37,659 nucleotides of DNA from JACPVF01 sp964502095 (lineage in GTDB: Bacteria; Chloroflexota; Anaerolineae; Anaerolineales; Villigracilaceae). The translations under genes were made by a program, and so were the position numbers. The notes under the pieces are model-generated. The model did no database searches, was not told the origin of the DNA, and worked only from the letters and a program-made list of their open reading frames with translations. Location: NCBI GenBank assembly GCA_964502095.1, contig CAZCUF010000019.1:1-37659 (forward strand), given 5' to 3'. Of this stretch, positions 16,896 through 24,288 are shown piece after piece. Each line of letters opens with the position of its first letter. Position 1 is the stretch's first letter.

Positions 16896-17981
16896 ATGAC
16901 TTACCAGGGACTCATCCACACATACGGACATTTGCTCGACCTCCCGCCTCATGCGTCCGCAAGCGCCGTCAGCCTGCTCGAGGGGCGGACGCCTTTGATT
17001 CGCGCCGACAATTTGTCGCGCCATCTCGGCGGTGGGTTTGAACTGTTCATTAAATATGAAGGACTCAACCCGACGGGTTCGTTCAAAGATCGCGGCATGA
17101 CCGCCGCCGTGAGCGAGGCGTTGGGGCGCGGCGCAACGACAGTGATCTGCGCTTCGACGGGCAACACCGCCGCATCTGCCGCCGCATACGCCGCGCGGGC
17201 TGGGATGAAATCCATCGTGTTGATCCCGCAAGGCAAGGTGGCGGCGGGGAAACTCGCGGGCGCAATTGCGTACGGGGCGCAAGTGATTCAAATTGACGGC
17301 TCGTTCGACGACGCGTTGACAATGGTCGTTGAGATCACGAATAAGCATCCGATCTGTTTGGTGAATTCGATCAATCCGTTTCGCATCGAGGGACAAAAGA
17401 CAGCCGCGTTTGAGATCGTTGACGAGTTAGGCTCCGCGCCTGATTGGTTGTGTCTGCCTGTGGGCAACGCGGGAAACATTACATCGTATTGGGCGGGGTT
17501 TAAACAATATAACGAAGTGAAATCAACGGGCGTTCCACAATTGCTGGGAGTACAAGCGGCGGGCGCGGCTCCGCTCGTGTTGGGACATGCGGTTGAGAAT
17601 CCTGAAACTGTCGCGACAGCGATTCGAATCGGCAAGCCCGCACGAGGAGAACAAGCCTTGCAAGCCGCGGAAGAGTCGCAGGGACGAATCATCGCAGTCA
17701 GCGACGATCAAATTTTAGAGATGCAAAAGTTGCTGGCAAGACTCGAAGGGATTTGGGTGGAGCCTGCGTCGGCGGCGGGACTTGCGGGGTTAGCAGTTCA
17801 AGTGGAAAGTGGAAAGCGTCGCCCTAAGGCTCTCGAAGGGTTGAAAGTGGAGGGGATGAGAGTGGTTGCGGTTTGCACGGGGCATGGGTTGAAAGACCCA
17901 GAGATCATCACGAGGGATATGCAGAAGCCGTCTGTTGTGCCACCGAGGTTGGAGGCGTTGGAAGAAATAATTTTGGGATAA
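16896..17981 (+). CDS. thrC: Threonine synthase
   Basis: 361 residues of a fold-type II PLP enzyme that converts O-phosphohomoserine to threonine. LLEGRTPLIR (27-36) and NPTGSFKDRG (58-67) with PLP lysine 64 are diagnostic. The phosphate-binding loop appears as PVGNAGN, and ASTGNTAAS (about 89-97) contacts the substrate. The length fits the short bacterial class. There is no clear ribosome site; the start lies 14 bases after the preceding stop, so translation may be coupled. Homoserine kinase follows about 90 bases later, which supports phosphohomoserine as the substrate and makes the pair a local threonine module. Confidence 0.95.
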   Translation: MTYQGLIHTYGHLLDLPPHASASAVSLLEGRTPLIRADNLSRHLGGGFELFIKYEGLNPTGSFKDRGMTAAVSEALGRGATTVICASTGNTAASAAAYAARAGMKSIVLIPQGKVAAGKLAGAIAYGAQVIQIDGSFDDALTMVVEITNKHPICLVNSINPFRIEGQKTAAFEIVDELGSAPDWLCLPVGNAGNITSYWAGFKQYNEVKSTGVPQLLGVQAAGAAPLVLGHAVENPETVATAIRIGKPARGEQALQAAEESQGRIIAVSDDQILEMQKLLARLEGIWVEPASAAGLAGLAVQVESGKRRPKALEGLKVEGMRVVAVCTGHGLKDPEIITRDMQKPSVVPPRLEALEEIILG

Positions 17982-17987
17982 CACGTG

Positions 17988-18058
17988 GGGTTTCGATACA
18001 GCGGCAGTGGTTGAGTAGGACGAAGTCCGTATCGAAACCCGCCGCTTACTCAACCACC
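17988..18058. repeat. Interlocked inverted-repeat element between thrC and thrB
   Basis: Arms alternate A-B-A'-B': GGGTTTCGATAC (17988-17999), GTGGTTGAGTA (18007-18017), GTATCGAAACCC (18029-18040), TACTCAACCAC (18047-18057). The middle unit has a small GGAC-GAA-GTCC hairpin. The same units occur at 19916-20038, so this is a dispersed REP-like family. In RNA it could fold as either of two hairpins or a pseudoknot. Confidence 0.7.
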
Positions 18059-18072
18059 GGGTATGGATGTTT

Positions 18073-18984
18073 ATGAAATTCATCATCAAAGTCCCCGCTA
18101 CATCTGCCAACCTTGGACCTGGGTTCGATGCCCTCGGTCTGGCGTTGGATTTATGGAATGAGACGACGATTTCGCCTGCAAAAGAATTTTCGGTGCATGT
18201 CACAGGCGAGGGCGCGGGCAGACTCGCTTCGGGCAAGAATAATCTCATCGTCCGCGCGGCGCAGAGACTGGCGGAACGCGCGGGCAAATCGCTCCCGCCG
18301 TTTCATGCTGAGTGTGTGAATCGGATTCCGTTGTCGTCGGGGATGGGATCATCATCAGCGGCGATCATCACGGGGTTGATGGCGGGGAATGCGTTATTGG
18401 AGAATCCGTTTTCGCGCGAGGAGATTTTGAATCTGGCATGTGACATGGAGGGGCATCCCGATAACGTCGCGCCTGCGATGATGGGAGGCTTGGTTGTGTC
18501 AACGATGGAACGGGGCGAGGTCATTGCGCGGAGAATCGTAGGGGCGGACGGCCGTCCGCCCTTACACATCACGATTGCATTGCCAAATTTCTATCTCCCC
18601 ACCAAACAAGCGCGGGCGGCGTTGCCGAAGAAGGTTTCGATGAGGAATGCGATTCACAATATCAGCCGCACGGCATTGGTCGTTGAGGCGTTGAGAGTTG
18701 GGGATTTGGAATTGCTCGGCAAAGTGATGAGCGATAAATTGCATCAGCCGTATCGGTTGAGATTAATCCCAGGCGCGGCACAGGCAATGAACGCGGCGAA
18801 GGAGGCTGGAGCAAGCGCGGTCGTGTTGTCGGGAGCGGGTCCGAGCTTGATCGCGTTCTCCTCGAAAGCTGAAGCAGGAGTCGGGGAGTCGATGAAGCGT
18901 ACGTTCGAGTCGGCTGGGTTGAGCGCGCGAGTTTTTAAATTAAGCGTCAGCGAGCGAGGGGCGAGGGTGGAAAGTAGTGAGTAG
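18073..18984 (+). CDS. thrB: Homoserine kinase
   Basis: 303 residues of a GHMP kinase that phosphorylates homoserine. N-terminal VPATSANLGPGFDALGLAL (about 7-25) and the ATP-binding loop PLSSGMGSSSAA (near 91-102) identify the family, and the late VLSGAGPSLIAF motif matches GHMP motif 3. ATG 18073 is preferred (GGATG five bases upstream); ATG 18067 would add two residues. Residues 156-165 (VGADGRPPLH) are encoded by a 28-base palindrome and look like an in-frame repeat insertion in a surface loop between strands. The gene is separated from thrC by a repeat element but is on the same strand, probably in the same transcript. Confidence 0.95.
   Translation: MKFIIKVPATSANLGPGFDALGLALDLWNETTISPAKEFSVHVTGEGAGRLASGKNNLIVRAAQRLAERAGKSLPPFHAECVNRIPLSSGMGSSSAAIITGLMAGNALLENPFSREEILNLACDMEGHPDNVAPAMMGGLVVSTMERGEVIARRIVGADGRPPLHITIALPNFYLPTKQARAALPKKVSMRNAIHNISRTALVVEALRVGDLELLGKVMSDKLHQPYRLRLIPGAAQAMNAAKEAGASAVVLSGAGPSLIAFSSKAEAGVGESMKRTFESAGLSARVFKLSVSERGARVESSE
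18538..18565. repeat. 28-bp palindrome inside thrB coding sequence
   Basis: GTAGGGGCGGACGG (18538-18551) faces CCGTCCGCCCTTAC (18552-18565), with one G-T mismatch in 14 pairs. It reads in frame as VGADGRPPLH. The GGGCGGAC core resembles the palindrome after mscL and is unlike the surrounding coding bias, which suggests a mobile palindromic repeat inserted into the gene. Confidence 0.7.
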
Positions 18985-19058
18985 AAAGTAATTTTTATAA
19001 GCCTATCCTCTTGAGTTTGTGTTATAAGCGGAGCGTTATTCTAATTTTGGAGGCACCC

Positions 19059-19817
19059 ATGACAACCAACAAGACCGAACAGATTCAAGAACTCGACGTG
19101 CGCGTTCTAATTCCCATCGAGCGTCACAAAACGCTCTTGCAAATGTTCAAGGACCTGCCCGTCGGTAAGAGTTTTATCTTTATCAACGATCACGATCCCC
19201 TGCCGCTTTATTATGAAATGCGCTCGGTACACGGCGACGTCGTCGGCTGGGATTACCTACAGCGCGGCGGCGTGGAATGGAAAGTGAAAGTGACCCGTAA
19301 CGAAACGTCGCAGGGCCGCGAGTTTACCGACATCTCAACTTTGATGGACCTGCGCAAAGTGGACAAAAAAGATTGGATGCGCGTCATTTTTCATCGCTAC
19401 GGCATGACGCCTGCGGGCGAGACGATGGAAATTATCGCCGAACAAGAGCCAACGGAAATTCACGACTTCTTCAATAAGAAATTTGCGGAGCGCCACGTTT
19501 GGACCGTAAAGAAAAACGAGCCGGGCGAATACGTCGTGCATATTACGAAAAAAACGGAAAGCGATAAGGATAAAGAAGAGGTTGTCGTTGTCAAAGAATT
19601 TGACGTGCGCCCTTATCCACCGGCGGAACGGCATGAAATGGTATTCAATTCCTACGACGAGCTGCGCCCCGGCGAAGCCTTCATCTTTTACAACGATCAC
19701 GACCCGAAGCCGCTCTATTATCAAATCGAAGCGGAAAGCCCGGTTCCTTTTACTTGGGAATACCTGATTTCGGGGCCTGAAGAGTGGAAGGTCAAAGTCG
19801 CCAAGACACGCGCCTGA
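19059..19817 (+). CDS. DUF2249-repeat protein (three units)
   Basis: 252 residues. The ATG follows GGAGGC with ideal spacing. The first (about 9-77) and last (about 176-250) units share the DUF2249 pattern: LDVR or FDVR, then RH, then a FINDHDPLPLYYE-type core (FYNDHDPKPLYYQ in the last) and W near the end. A middle unit (about 88-165) keeps the fold pattern (TLMDLRKVDKKDWMRVIF, HDFFNKKFAERHVW) but has lost the NDHDP core. DUF2249 proteins are small, possibly metal- or redox-related, and often sit near hemerythrin or denitrification genes; none is present here. Function unknown. Confidence 0.8.
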   Translation: MTTNKTEQIQELDVRVLIPIERHKTLLQMFKDLPVGKSFIFINDHDPLPLYYEMRSVHGDVVGWDYLQRGGVEWKVKVTRNETSQGREFTDISTLMDLRKVDKKDWMRVIFHRYGMTPAGETMEIIAEQEPTEIHDFFNKKFAERHVWTVKKNEPGEYVVHITKKTESDKDKEEVVVVKEFDVRPYPPAERHEMVFNSYDELRPGEAFIFYNDHDPKPLYYQIEAESPVPFTWEYLISGPEEWKVKVAKTRA

Positions 19818-19882
19818 GGCGTTTTGGGATGTTCAAAAGGACGGGCTAATCCTTCGGGAACGCGGTGCAAGTGTCGGTCACC

Positions 19883-19908
19883 TTCCCAAAATCGGCGAAT
19901 TTTGGGAA
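19883..19908. terminator. Hairpin after the DUF2249 gene
   Basis: TTCCCAAAAT (19883-19892) pairs with ATTTTGGGAA (19899-19908) across a six-base loop. There is no U-tract, so termination is uncertain. Confidence 0.4.
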
Positions 19909-19915
19909 ACTTCGC

Positions 19916-20038
19916 TGGTTGAGTAGGCGACGTGTTCTTCCGTCGCCGTATCGAAACCAGAGGCTACATGAAAACGATTGGCTAGATGTGGCAAATCGGT
20001 GTGGTTTCGATACGCCGCTTCGCGACTACTCAACCACC
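19916..20038. repeat. Inverted pair of REP-like units
   Basis: Unit one (19916-19959) runs from TGGTTGAGTAGGCGACG to CGTATCGAAACCA, with a GGCGACG / CGTCGCC hairpin. Unit two (20002-20038) is its reverse complement, TGGTTTCGATAC to TACTCAACCACC. The 42 bases between show nothing. Same family as 17988-18058. Confidence 0.7.
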
Positions 20039-20083
20039 GTTTGAAGCTTTTATTTTTCTCCGTGCCTGCGCGACAAATTATGC

Positions 20084-20089
20084 TAGACT
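20084..20089 (+). promoter_or_regulatory. -10 element just before the carboxyltransferase start
   Basis: TAGACT six bases before the ATG at 20096, with an overlapping TATGCT at 20079-20084. No Shine-Dalgarno lies in between, so the gene looks leaderless or nearly so. Confidence 0.4.
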
Positions 20090-20095
20090 CAACGC

Positions 20096-21724
20096 ATGGA
20101 AACTCTCCAAACCAATATCAGTTCTGATTCAAAAGAATTCAAAACCAACGCCAAGCATCATCGCTCACTGGCAAACGACCTCAAGCAACGCCTCGCCAAA
20201 GTCCGTGAAGGCGGCGGAGAAAAATACCGCAAGCGACACGAGTCGCAGGGCAAACTCTTCGTCCGCGAGCGGATCGAACGCCTGCTCGATCCCAATTCTC
20301 CATTTCTCGAATTCTCCGCGTTAGCCGCGACTGATCTTTACGATAACGAAGGCCCAGGCGCGGGCATTGTCACGGGCATCGGGCGCGTCAGCAATCGCGA
20401 AGTCCTCATCGTCGCCAACGACGCCACCGTCAAAGGCGGATCGTACTTCCCGATGACGGTCAAGAAACATTTGCGTGCGCAACAGATCGCCGAAGAGAAT
20501 CATCTGCCCTGCCTGTATCTTGTCGATTCGGGCGGGGCGTTTTTGCCGTTGCAAGACGAAGTCTTCCCCGATGTGAATCATTTCGGTCGCATCTTTTACA
20601 ATCAGGCAAGAATGTCCGCCAAAAAGATTCCGCAGATCGCATCCGTGATGGGCTCGTGCACGGCGGGCGGCGCGTACGTCCCTGCGATGAGCGATGAGGC
20701 GATCATCGTCAAAGGGACTGGCACGATCTTCCTCGGCGGACCTCCGCTCGTCAAAGCCGCGACGGGCGAGGATGTAAGCGCCGAAGATTTGGGCGGAGCA
20801 GACGTGCACACGCGGCGAAGCGGGGTTGCAGATCATTTTGCGGAGGACGACGATCATGCGATTCAACTCCTGCGGGACATCGTGGAGACGCTACCAACGA
20901 AAGAGGAAAGAAGAAAGACGTGGCTCTTTCATCTTTCTTCTTTCCCATCCGAAGAACCTCTTTATCCTGCGGAAGACCTCTACGGCATCCTCCCCTCCAC
21001 CTTCCGCGAGACCTACGATGTTCACGAGATCATCGCCCGCCTCGTGGACGGAAGCAAGTTCCGCGAGTTCAAAGCCCGCTACGGCACGACTCTCGTCTGC
21101 GGGTTCGCGCGGATTCACGGATACCCCGTCGGCATCATCGCCAACAACGGAGTCCTGTTCAGCGAGTCCGCGCTCAAAGCGACTCACTTCATCGAGTTGT
21201 GCGACCAGCGCGGGATTCCGCTCGTGTTCCTGCAAAACATTACTGGCTTCATGGTGGGACGCGAAGCCGAAGTCGGCGGCATCGCAAAGGATGGCGCGAA
21301 GATGGTCCATGCGGTTGCCACGACTCGTGTGCCAAAGTTAACCGTCATCATCGGCGGCTCCTTCGGCGCAGGCAACTACGCCATGTCAGGTCGCGCTTAC
21401 GGCTCAAGATTTTTATGGATGTGGCCCAACGCCCGCATCTCCGTCATGGGCGGCGAACAAGCCGCGAACGTGTTGCTCACCATCAAACAGGATCAACTCG
21501 CCCGCGAAGGCAAACCCGCCATGAGCAAAGAAGAAGCCGATGAATTCAAACGTCCCATTTTGGAGAAATACGAATACGAAGGGAATCCATATTACTCGAC
21601 AGCAAGACTTTGGGATGATGGTGTGATTGATCCAGTTGACACAAGACAAGTGTTAGGTCTTGCGCTATCGGTTGTATTGAATTCGCCAGTTGAAGAGCAG
21701 GGGTTTGGGGTGTTTAGAATGTGA
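20096..21724 (+). CDS. mccB: Acyl-CoA carboxylase carboxyltransferase subunit, methylcrotonyl-CoA type
   Basis: 542 residues. It transfers CO2 from carboxybiotin to a branched acyl-CoA, most likely 3-methylcrotonyl-CoA from leucine. The methylcrotonyl-type signature SGGAFLPLQDEVFPD (145-159), the GSCTAGGAYVPAMSD oxyanion region (186-200) and the second domain with NNGVLFSESALKATHFIELC and GGSFGAGNYAMSGRAY are all present. Length is normal. Residues 269-284 (KEERRKTWLFHLSSFP) are encoded by an inverted repeat of a dispersed family and replace the usual linker before EEPLYP. It heads the cluster with the biotin carboxylase, biotin carrier, MaoC and CitE genes. Family certainty is high; the substrate is inferred from context and motif. 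Confidence 0.92.
   Translation: METLQTNISSDSKEFKTNAKHHRSLANDLKQRLAKVREGGGEKYRKRHESQGKLFVRERIERLLDPNSPFLEFSALAATDLYDNEGPGAGIVTGIGRVSNREVLIVANDATVKGGSYFPMTVKKHLRAQQIAEENHLPCLYLVDSGGAFLPLQDEVFPDVNHFGRIFYNQARMSAKKIPQIASVMGSCTAGGAYVPAMSDEAIIVKGTGTIFLGGPPLVKAATGEDVSAEDLGGADVHTRRSGVADHFAEDDDHAIQLLRDIVETLPTKEERRKTWLFHLSSFPSEEPLYPAEDLYGILPSTFRETYDVHEIIARLVDGSKFREFKARYGTTLVCGFARIHGYPVGIIANNGVLFSESALKATHFIELCDQRGIPLVFLQNITGFMVGREAEVGGIAKDGAKMVHAVATTRVPKLTVIIGGSFGAGNYAMSGRAYGSRFLWMWPNARISVMGGEQAANVLLTIKQDQLAREGKPAMSKEEADEFKRPILEKYEYEGNPYYSTARLWDDGVIDPVDTRQVLGLALSVVLNSPVEEQGFGVFRM
20898..20945. repeat. In-frame palindromic repeat within mccB
   Basis: GGAAAGAAGAAAGA (20905-20918) is exactly complementary to 20932-20945. 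The left side begins CGAAAGAGGAAAGA (20898-20911), 13 of 14 bases identical to the repeat ends flanking the next gene. It lies wholly inside the coding sequence and keeps the frame. Confidence 0.65.
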
Positions 21725-21726
21725 AA

Positions 21727-21740
21727 TGAAAGAGGAAAGA
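21727..21740. repeat. Left copy of TGAAAGAGGAAAGA flanking the four-helix gene
   Basis: Begins three bases after the mccB stop. The following GAGGAG (21746-21751) acts as ribosome site for the next gene. Its exact reverse complement lies at 22239-22252. Confidence 0.65.
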
Positions 21741-21760
21741 CGAAAGAGGAGTTTTCGATC

Positions 21761-22234
21761 ATGAATTATGCTGAGTGGCTTATGGACGTTCCGTCTGTAA
21801 TCACCAATGATCCGATCTGGAGACTGGAGGTCTATCGGTTTGGATTATTCGCTGGCGACATAGGCTTGCAGGATGTTTACTTCATAGCAAAACAGCCGTT
21901 GATGTTAAGCGTCGCCGACCAACTCCATCGTTCGCTCGACTCGATCAGCGTCAACCTCACCGAAGGATATTCTCGAAGCAAAGGGCCCGACCGCGCTCGA
22001 TTCATCGAAGCCTCGCTTGGTTCTGCGCGTGAAAGCCGTGAATGGTATTACAAATCCAGGCACGTCCTCAAGCCCGAAGTGATCAAATATCGCATGGGGC
22101 TTACAACCCGCATCATCAGCATGTTGACTCCCATGATTCCTCATCAACGCAAGAAAGCCATCCGCGAGGATCAAGCCGAGTACAACACACAACCATCAGA
22201 CTTCTCCCTCGACTCGGAAATACCTTTCCCATAA
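21761..22234 (+). CDS. Four-helix bundle protein, S23 / 23S rRNA intervening-sequence type
   Basis: 157 residues, mainly helical. The pattern WRLEVYRFGLFAGDIGLQ, then ADQLHRSLDSISVNLTEGYSR and FIEASLGSARESREWYYKSR matches the four-helix bundle family (TIGR02436) first met in 23S rRNA intervening sequences and now found scattered across genomes; its role is unknown. The tail (about 130-157) is charged and probably disordered. The gene sits between mccB and the biotin carboxylase, with inverted TGAAAGAGGAAAGA copies on either side, as though a small cassette had been placed into the carboxylase cluster. It is probably cotranscribed with its neighbours. It is not part of the carboxylase by any known rule. 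Confidence 0.8.
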   Translation: MNYAEWLMDVPSVITNDPIWRLEVYRFGLFAGDIGLQDVYFIAKQPLMLSVADQLHRSLDSISVNLTEGYSRSKGPDRARFIEASLGSARESREWYYKSRHVLKPEVIKYRMGLTTRIISMLTPMIPHQRKKAIREDQAEYNTQPSDFSLDSEIPFP

Positions 22235-22238
22235 CCCA

Positions 22239-22252
22239 TCTTTCCTCTTTCA
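22239..22252. repeat. Right copy (inverted) flanking the four-helix gene
   Basis: TCTTTCCTCTTTCA, exact reverse complement of 21727-21740, starting five bases after the stop codon. Confidence 0.65.
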
Positions 22253-22294
22253 CCTTTCCCTGATTAGCCAACACCACGTCTTTGGAGCTCAACA

Positions 22295-22780
22295 ATGTCA
22301 TTTGAAAAATCATCAGGCAGTCCTCATCACTTTCTAGCGCAATTAGCGGGAAGCTGGTCAGGTATATCCAAGTTATGGTTCGAGCCAGATAAACTCGCGG
22401 ATGAATCTCCCGTTGCGGGAAGTATCCAAATCATCCTCGATGGACGCTTTGCCCTGTATCTTTATCAGGGAACCATCCAAGGAGAACCACAACACGGCAT
22501 GTTCACCTTCGGCTACAACACGACTCTTGATCGTTACGAATGTTCATGGCTCGACTCCTTCCACAACAACACCGCCATCATGTTCTGCACAGGCAGCGCC
22601 GCCGACAACGGATTCTCCGTCCTCGGCAGTTATCCCGATCCCTCTGGCGGACCCGATTGGGGCTGGCGCACCGAACTTCAATTGCTCGATAAAGATCACC
22701 TCGTCATCACCGCTTACAACATCCACCCCGAATACGGCGAAGCCAAAGCCACCGAAGCGACATTGACGCGCGTCAAATGA
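22295..22780 (+). CDS. DUF1579-like protein
   Basis: 161 residues, soluble and rich in beta strands, with LAGSWSGISKLWFEPDKL near the N-terminus, MFTFGYNTTLDRYECSWLD in the middle and a Gly/Trp-rich DWGWRTELQL stretch. This resembles the DUF1579 family, a lipocalin-like barrel of unknown function often present in single copy near metabolic genes. GGAGC lies seven bases before the ATG. Its stop overlaps the biotin carboxylase start (ATGA), so translation of the two is coupled and it belongs to this transcript. A ligand-binding role is only a guess from the fold. Confidence 0.72.
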   Translation: MSFEKSSGSPHHFLAQLAGSWSGISKLWFEPDKLADESPVAGSIQIILDGRFALYLYQGTIQGEPQHGMFTFGYNTTLDRYECSWLDSFHNNTAIMFCTGSAADNGFSVLGSYPDPSGGPDWGWRTELQLLDKDHLVITAYNIHPEYGEAKATEATLTRVK

Positions 22781-24288
22781 TGTTCAAAAAAATTCTCATT
22801 GCCAATCGCGGCGAGATCGCCATCCGCATCATGCGCGCCTGCAAAGAGCTCGGCGTCAAAACCGTCGCCGTCTATTCCGACGCGGATAAAAATTCACAGC
22901 ACGCGCAATTCGCCGACGAAGCGATTCACATCGGCGCGGCTCCCGCAAAAGAATCGTATTTGAATGCGGATGTCTTAATTCAAGCCGCCCTCGCATCCCA
23001 AGCGGATGCCATCCACCCGGGCTATGGCTTCCTCTCGGAAAACGCCTCATTCGCAGGGACAGTTGCCTCAGCCCATCTGACCTTTATCGGGCCCTCAGCC
23101 GACTCGATCCGCGCGATGGGCGACAAAGCCGAGTCGAAGATTGCGATGAAACGCGCGGGCGTGCCAACTGTCCCCGGCGCGGAGGGACTCGAATCCGAAT
23201 CCGATTTCAAGAAAGCCGCGCAGGAGATCGGCTATCCAGTGCTCGTCAAAGCGGCGGCGGGCGGAGGGGGCAAAGGCATGAGGGTGGTGAATCAGGTTGA
23301 AGAGTTGAAAGAAGCGATCGAGTCCGCGCGGCGCGAGGCGTTGAACGCGTTTGGCGATGACCGCCTGCTCGTCGAAAAATATATCGCGGACGCGCATCAC
23401 ATCGAGTTTCAAGTCTTCGGCGATACACATGGACACATTGTTCACCTGTTCGAGCGCGAATGCTCGACACAGAGACGTTATCAAAAAATTATTGAAGAGA
23501 CGCCGTCGCCGTTGCTCACGCCAGAATTGCGAAAACAAATGGGCGAAGCCGCCGTCAACGCCGCGCGCGCCGTAAATTACTACAACGCAGGGACAGTCGA
23601 GTTTATCTTCGATCCAACTCTTTCGTCCCTTCGAGAGCCTCAGGGCAGCGCTTTCTTCTTTCTTGAAATGAACACCCGCCTCCAAGTGGAACATCCCATC
23701 ACCGAACTCACCACAGGACTCGACCTCGTCCAATGGCAAATTCGCGTCGCGGCGGGCGAGCGATTTCCATATTCGCAAGAACAACTGACTCAACGCGGAC
23801 ACGCCATCGAATGCCGCGTCTACGCCGAAGACCCCGCCAACGGATTTTTGCCCAGCACAGGCAAACTCCTGCAATACATCGAGCCGCGCGGACCTGGCAT
23901 CCGCGTGGACTCAGGCTTCCGCGTAGGCGATGAGGTGACGCATTTCTACGATCCGCTGTTGGCGAAATTAATTGTGTTTGGAGAATCGCGAGAAACCGCG
24001 ATTCAAAAGATGCAAGCCGCACTGCGGGAATTCGTCGTGCATGGCGTGACGACGAATATTGATTTCCTGCAAGACGTTCTAACACACGAAGACTTTGCCG
24101 CTGGCAACGTGTCAACGAAGTGGGTGGAAAATAATTTCAAGTGGACCCCGCCCGCCCCGTCGTTTGAATCGCTCGCCGCCGCCGCGCTAGCAGATTTCAC
24201 ATTCGCAAATCATCAACCTGAAATCGTAAATTCAAATGAACCCGATCCATATAGTCCCTGGAAGAATCCGAACGGATTCCGTAACTGA
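22777..24288 (+). CDS. accC: Biotin carboxylase subunit of an acyl-CoA carboxylase
   Basis: 503 residues. It uses ATP and bicarbonate to carboxylate biotin. ILIANRGEIAIR (6-17), the ATP-grasp lid GGGGKGM (162-168), HHIEFQVFGD (207-216), FERECSTQRRYQKIIEE (225-241), FLEMNTRLQVEHPITE (295-310) and RVYAEDP identify it. ATG 22777 overlaps the upstream stop; the next codon is also ATG and is the more usual family start. Residues about 280-292 (PTLSSLREPQGSA) are an extra loop compared with typical biotin carboxylases and are encoded by a small imperfect hairpin. The biotin domain is absent; it is the next gene. Together the two equal the length of fused MccA. Confidence 0.95.
   Translation: MMFKKILIANRGEIAIRIMRACKELGVKTVAVYSDADKNSQHAQFADEAIHIGAAPAKESYLNADVLIQAALASQADAIHPGYGFLSENASFAGTVASAHLTFIGPSADSIRAMGDKAESKIAMKRAGVPTVPGAEGLESESDFKKAAQEIGYPVLVKAAAGGGGKGMRVVNQVEELKEAIESARREALNAFGDDRLLVEKYIADAHHIEFQVFGDTHGHIVHLFERECSTQRRYQKIIEETPSPLLTPELRKQMGEAAVNAARAVNYYNAGTVEFIFDPTLSSLREPQGSAFFFLEMNTRLQVEHPITELTTGLDLVQWQIRVAAGERFPYSQEQLTQRGHAIECRVYAEDPANGFLPSTGKLLQYIEPRGPGIRVDSGFRVGDEVTHFYDPLLAKLIVFGESRETAIQKMQAALREFVVHGVTTNIDFLQDVLTHEDFAAGNVSTKWVENNFKWTPPAPSFESLAAAALADFTFANHQPEIVNSNEPDPYSPWKNPNGFRN
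23614..23652. repeat. Probable in-frame repeat insert in the biotin carboxylase gene
   Basis: The extra loop is encoded by a segment with a hairpin CCCT-TC-GAG, AGC, CTC-AGGG (23627-23645). The bases TCGTCCCTTCGAGAGCCTCA resemble intergenic repeat segments such as TCGTCCTGAGCGAAGCCGAA at 24773. Weaker evidence than the thrB and mccB cases. Confidence 0.45.

Noticed and set aside
20321..20866. 181-codon minus-strand frame opposite mccB
   Set aside because: Shadow frame; the plus strand has all carboxyltransferase motifs.
23095..23874. 259-codon minus-strand frame opposite the biotin carboxylase
   Set aside because: Shadow of a strongly conserved gene; no start signals and no homology pattern.
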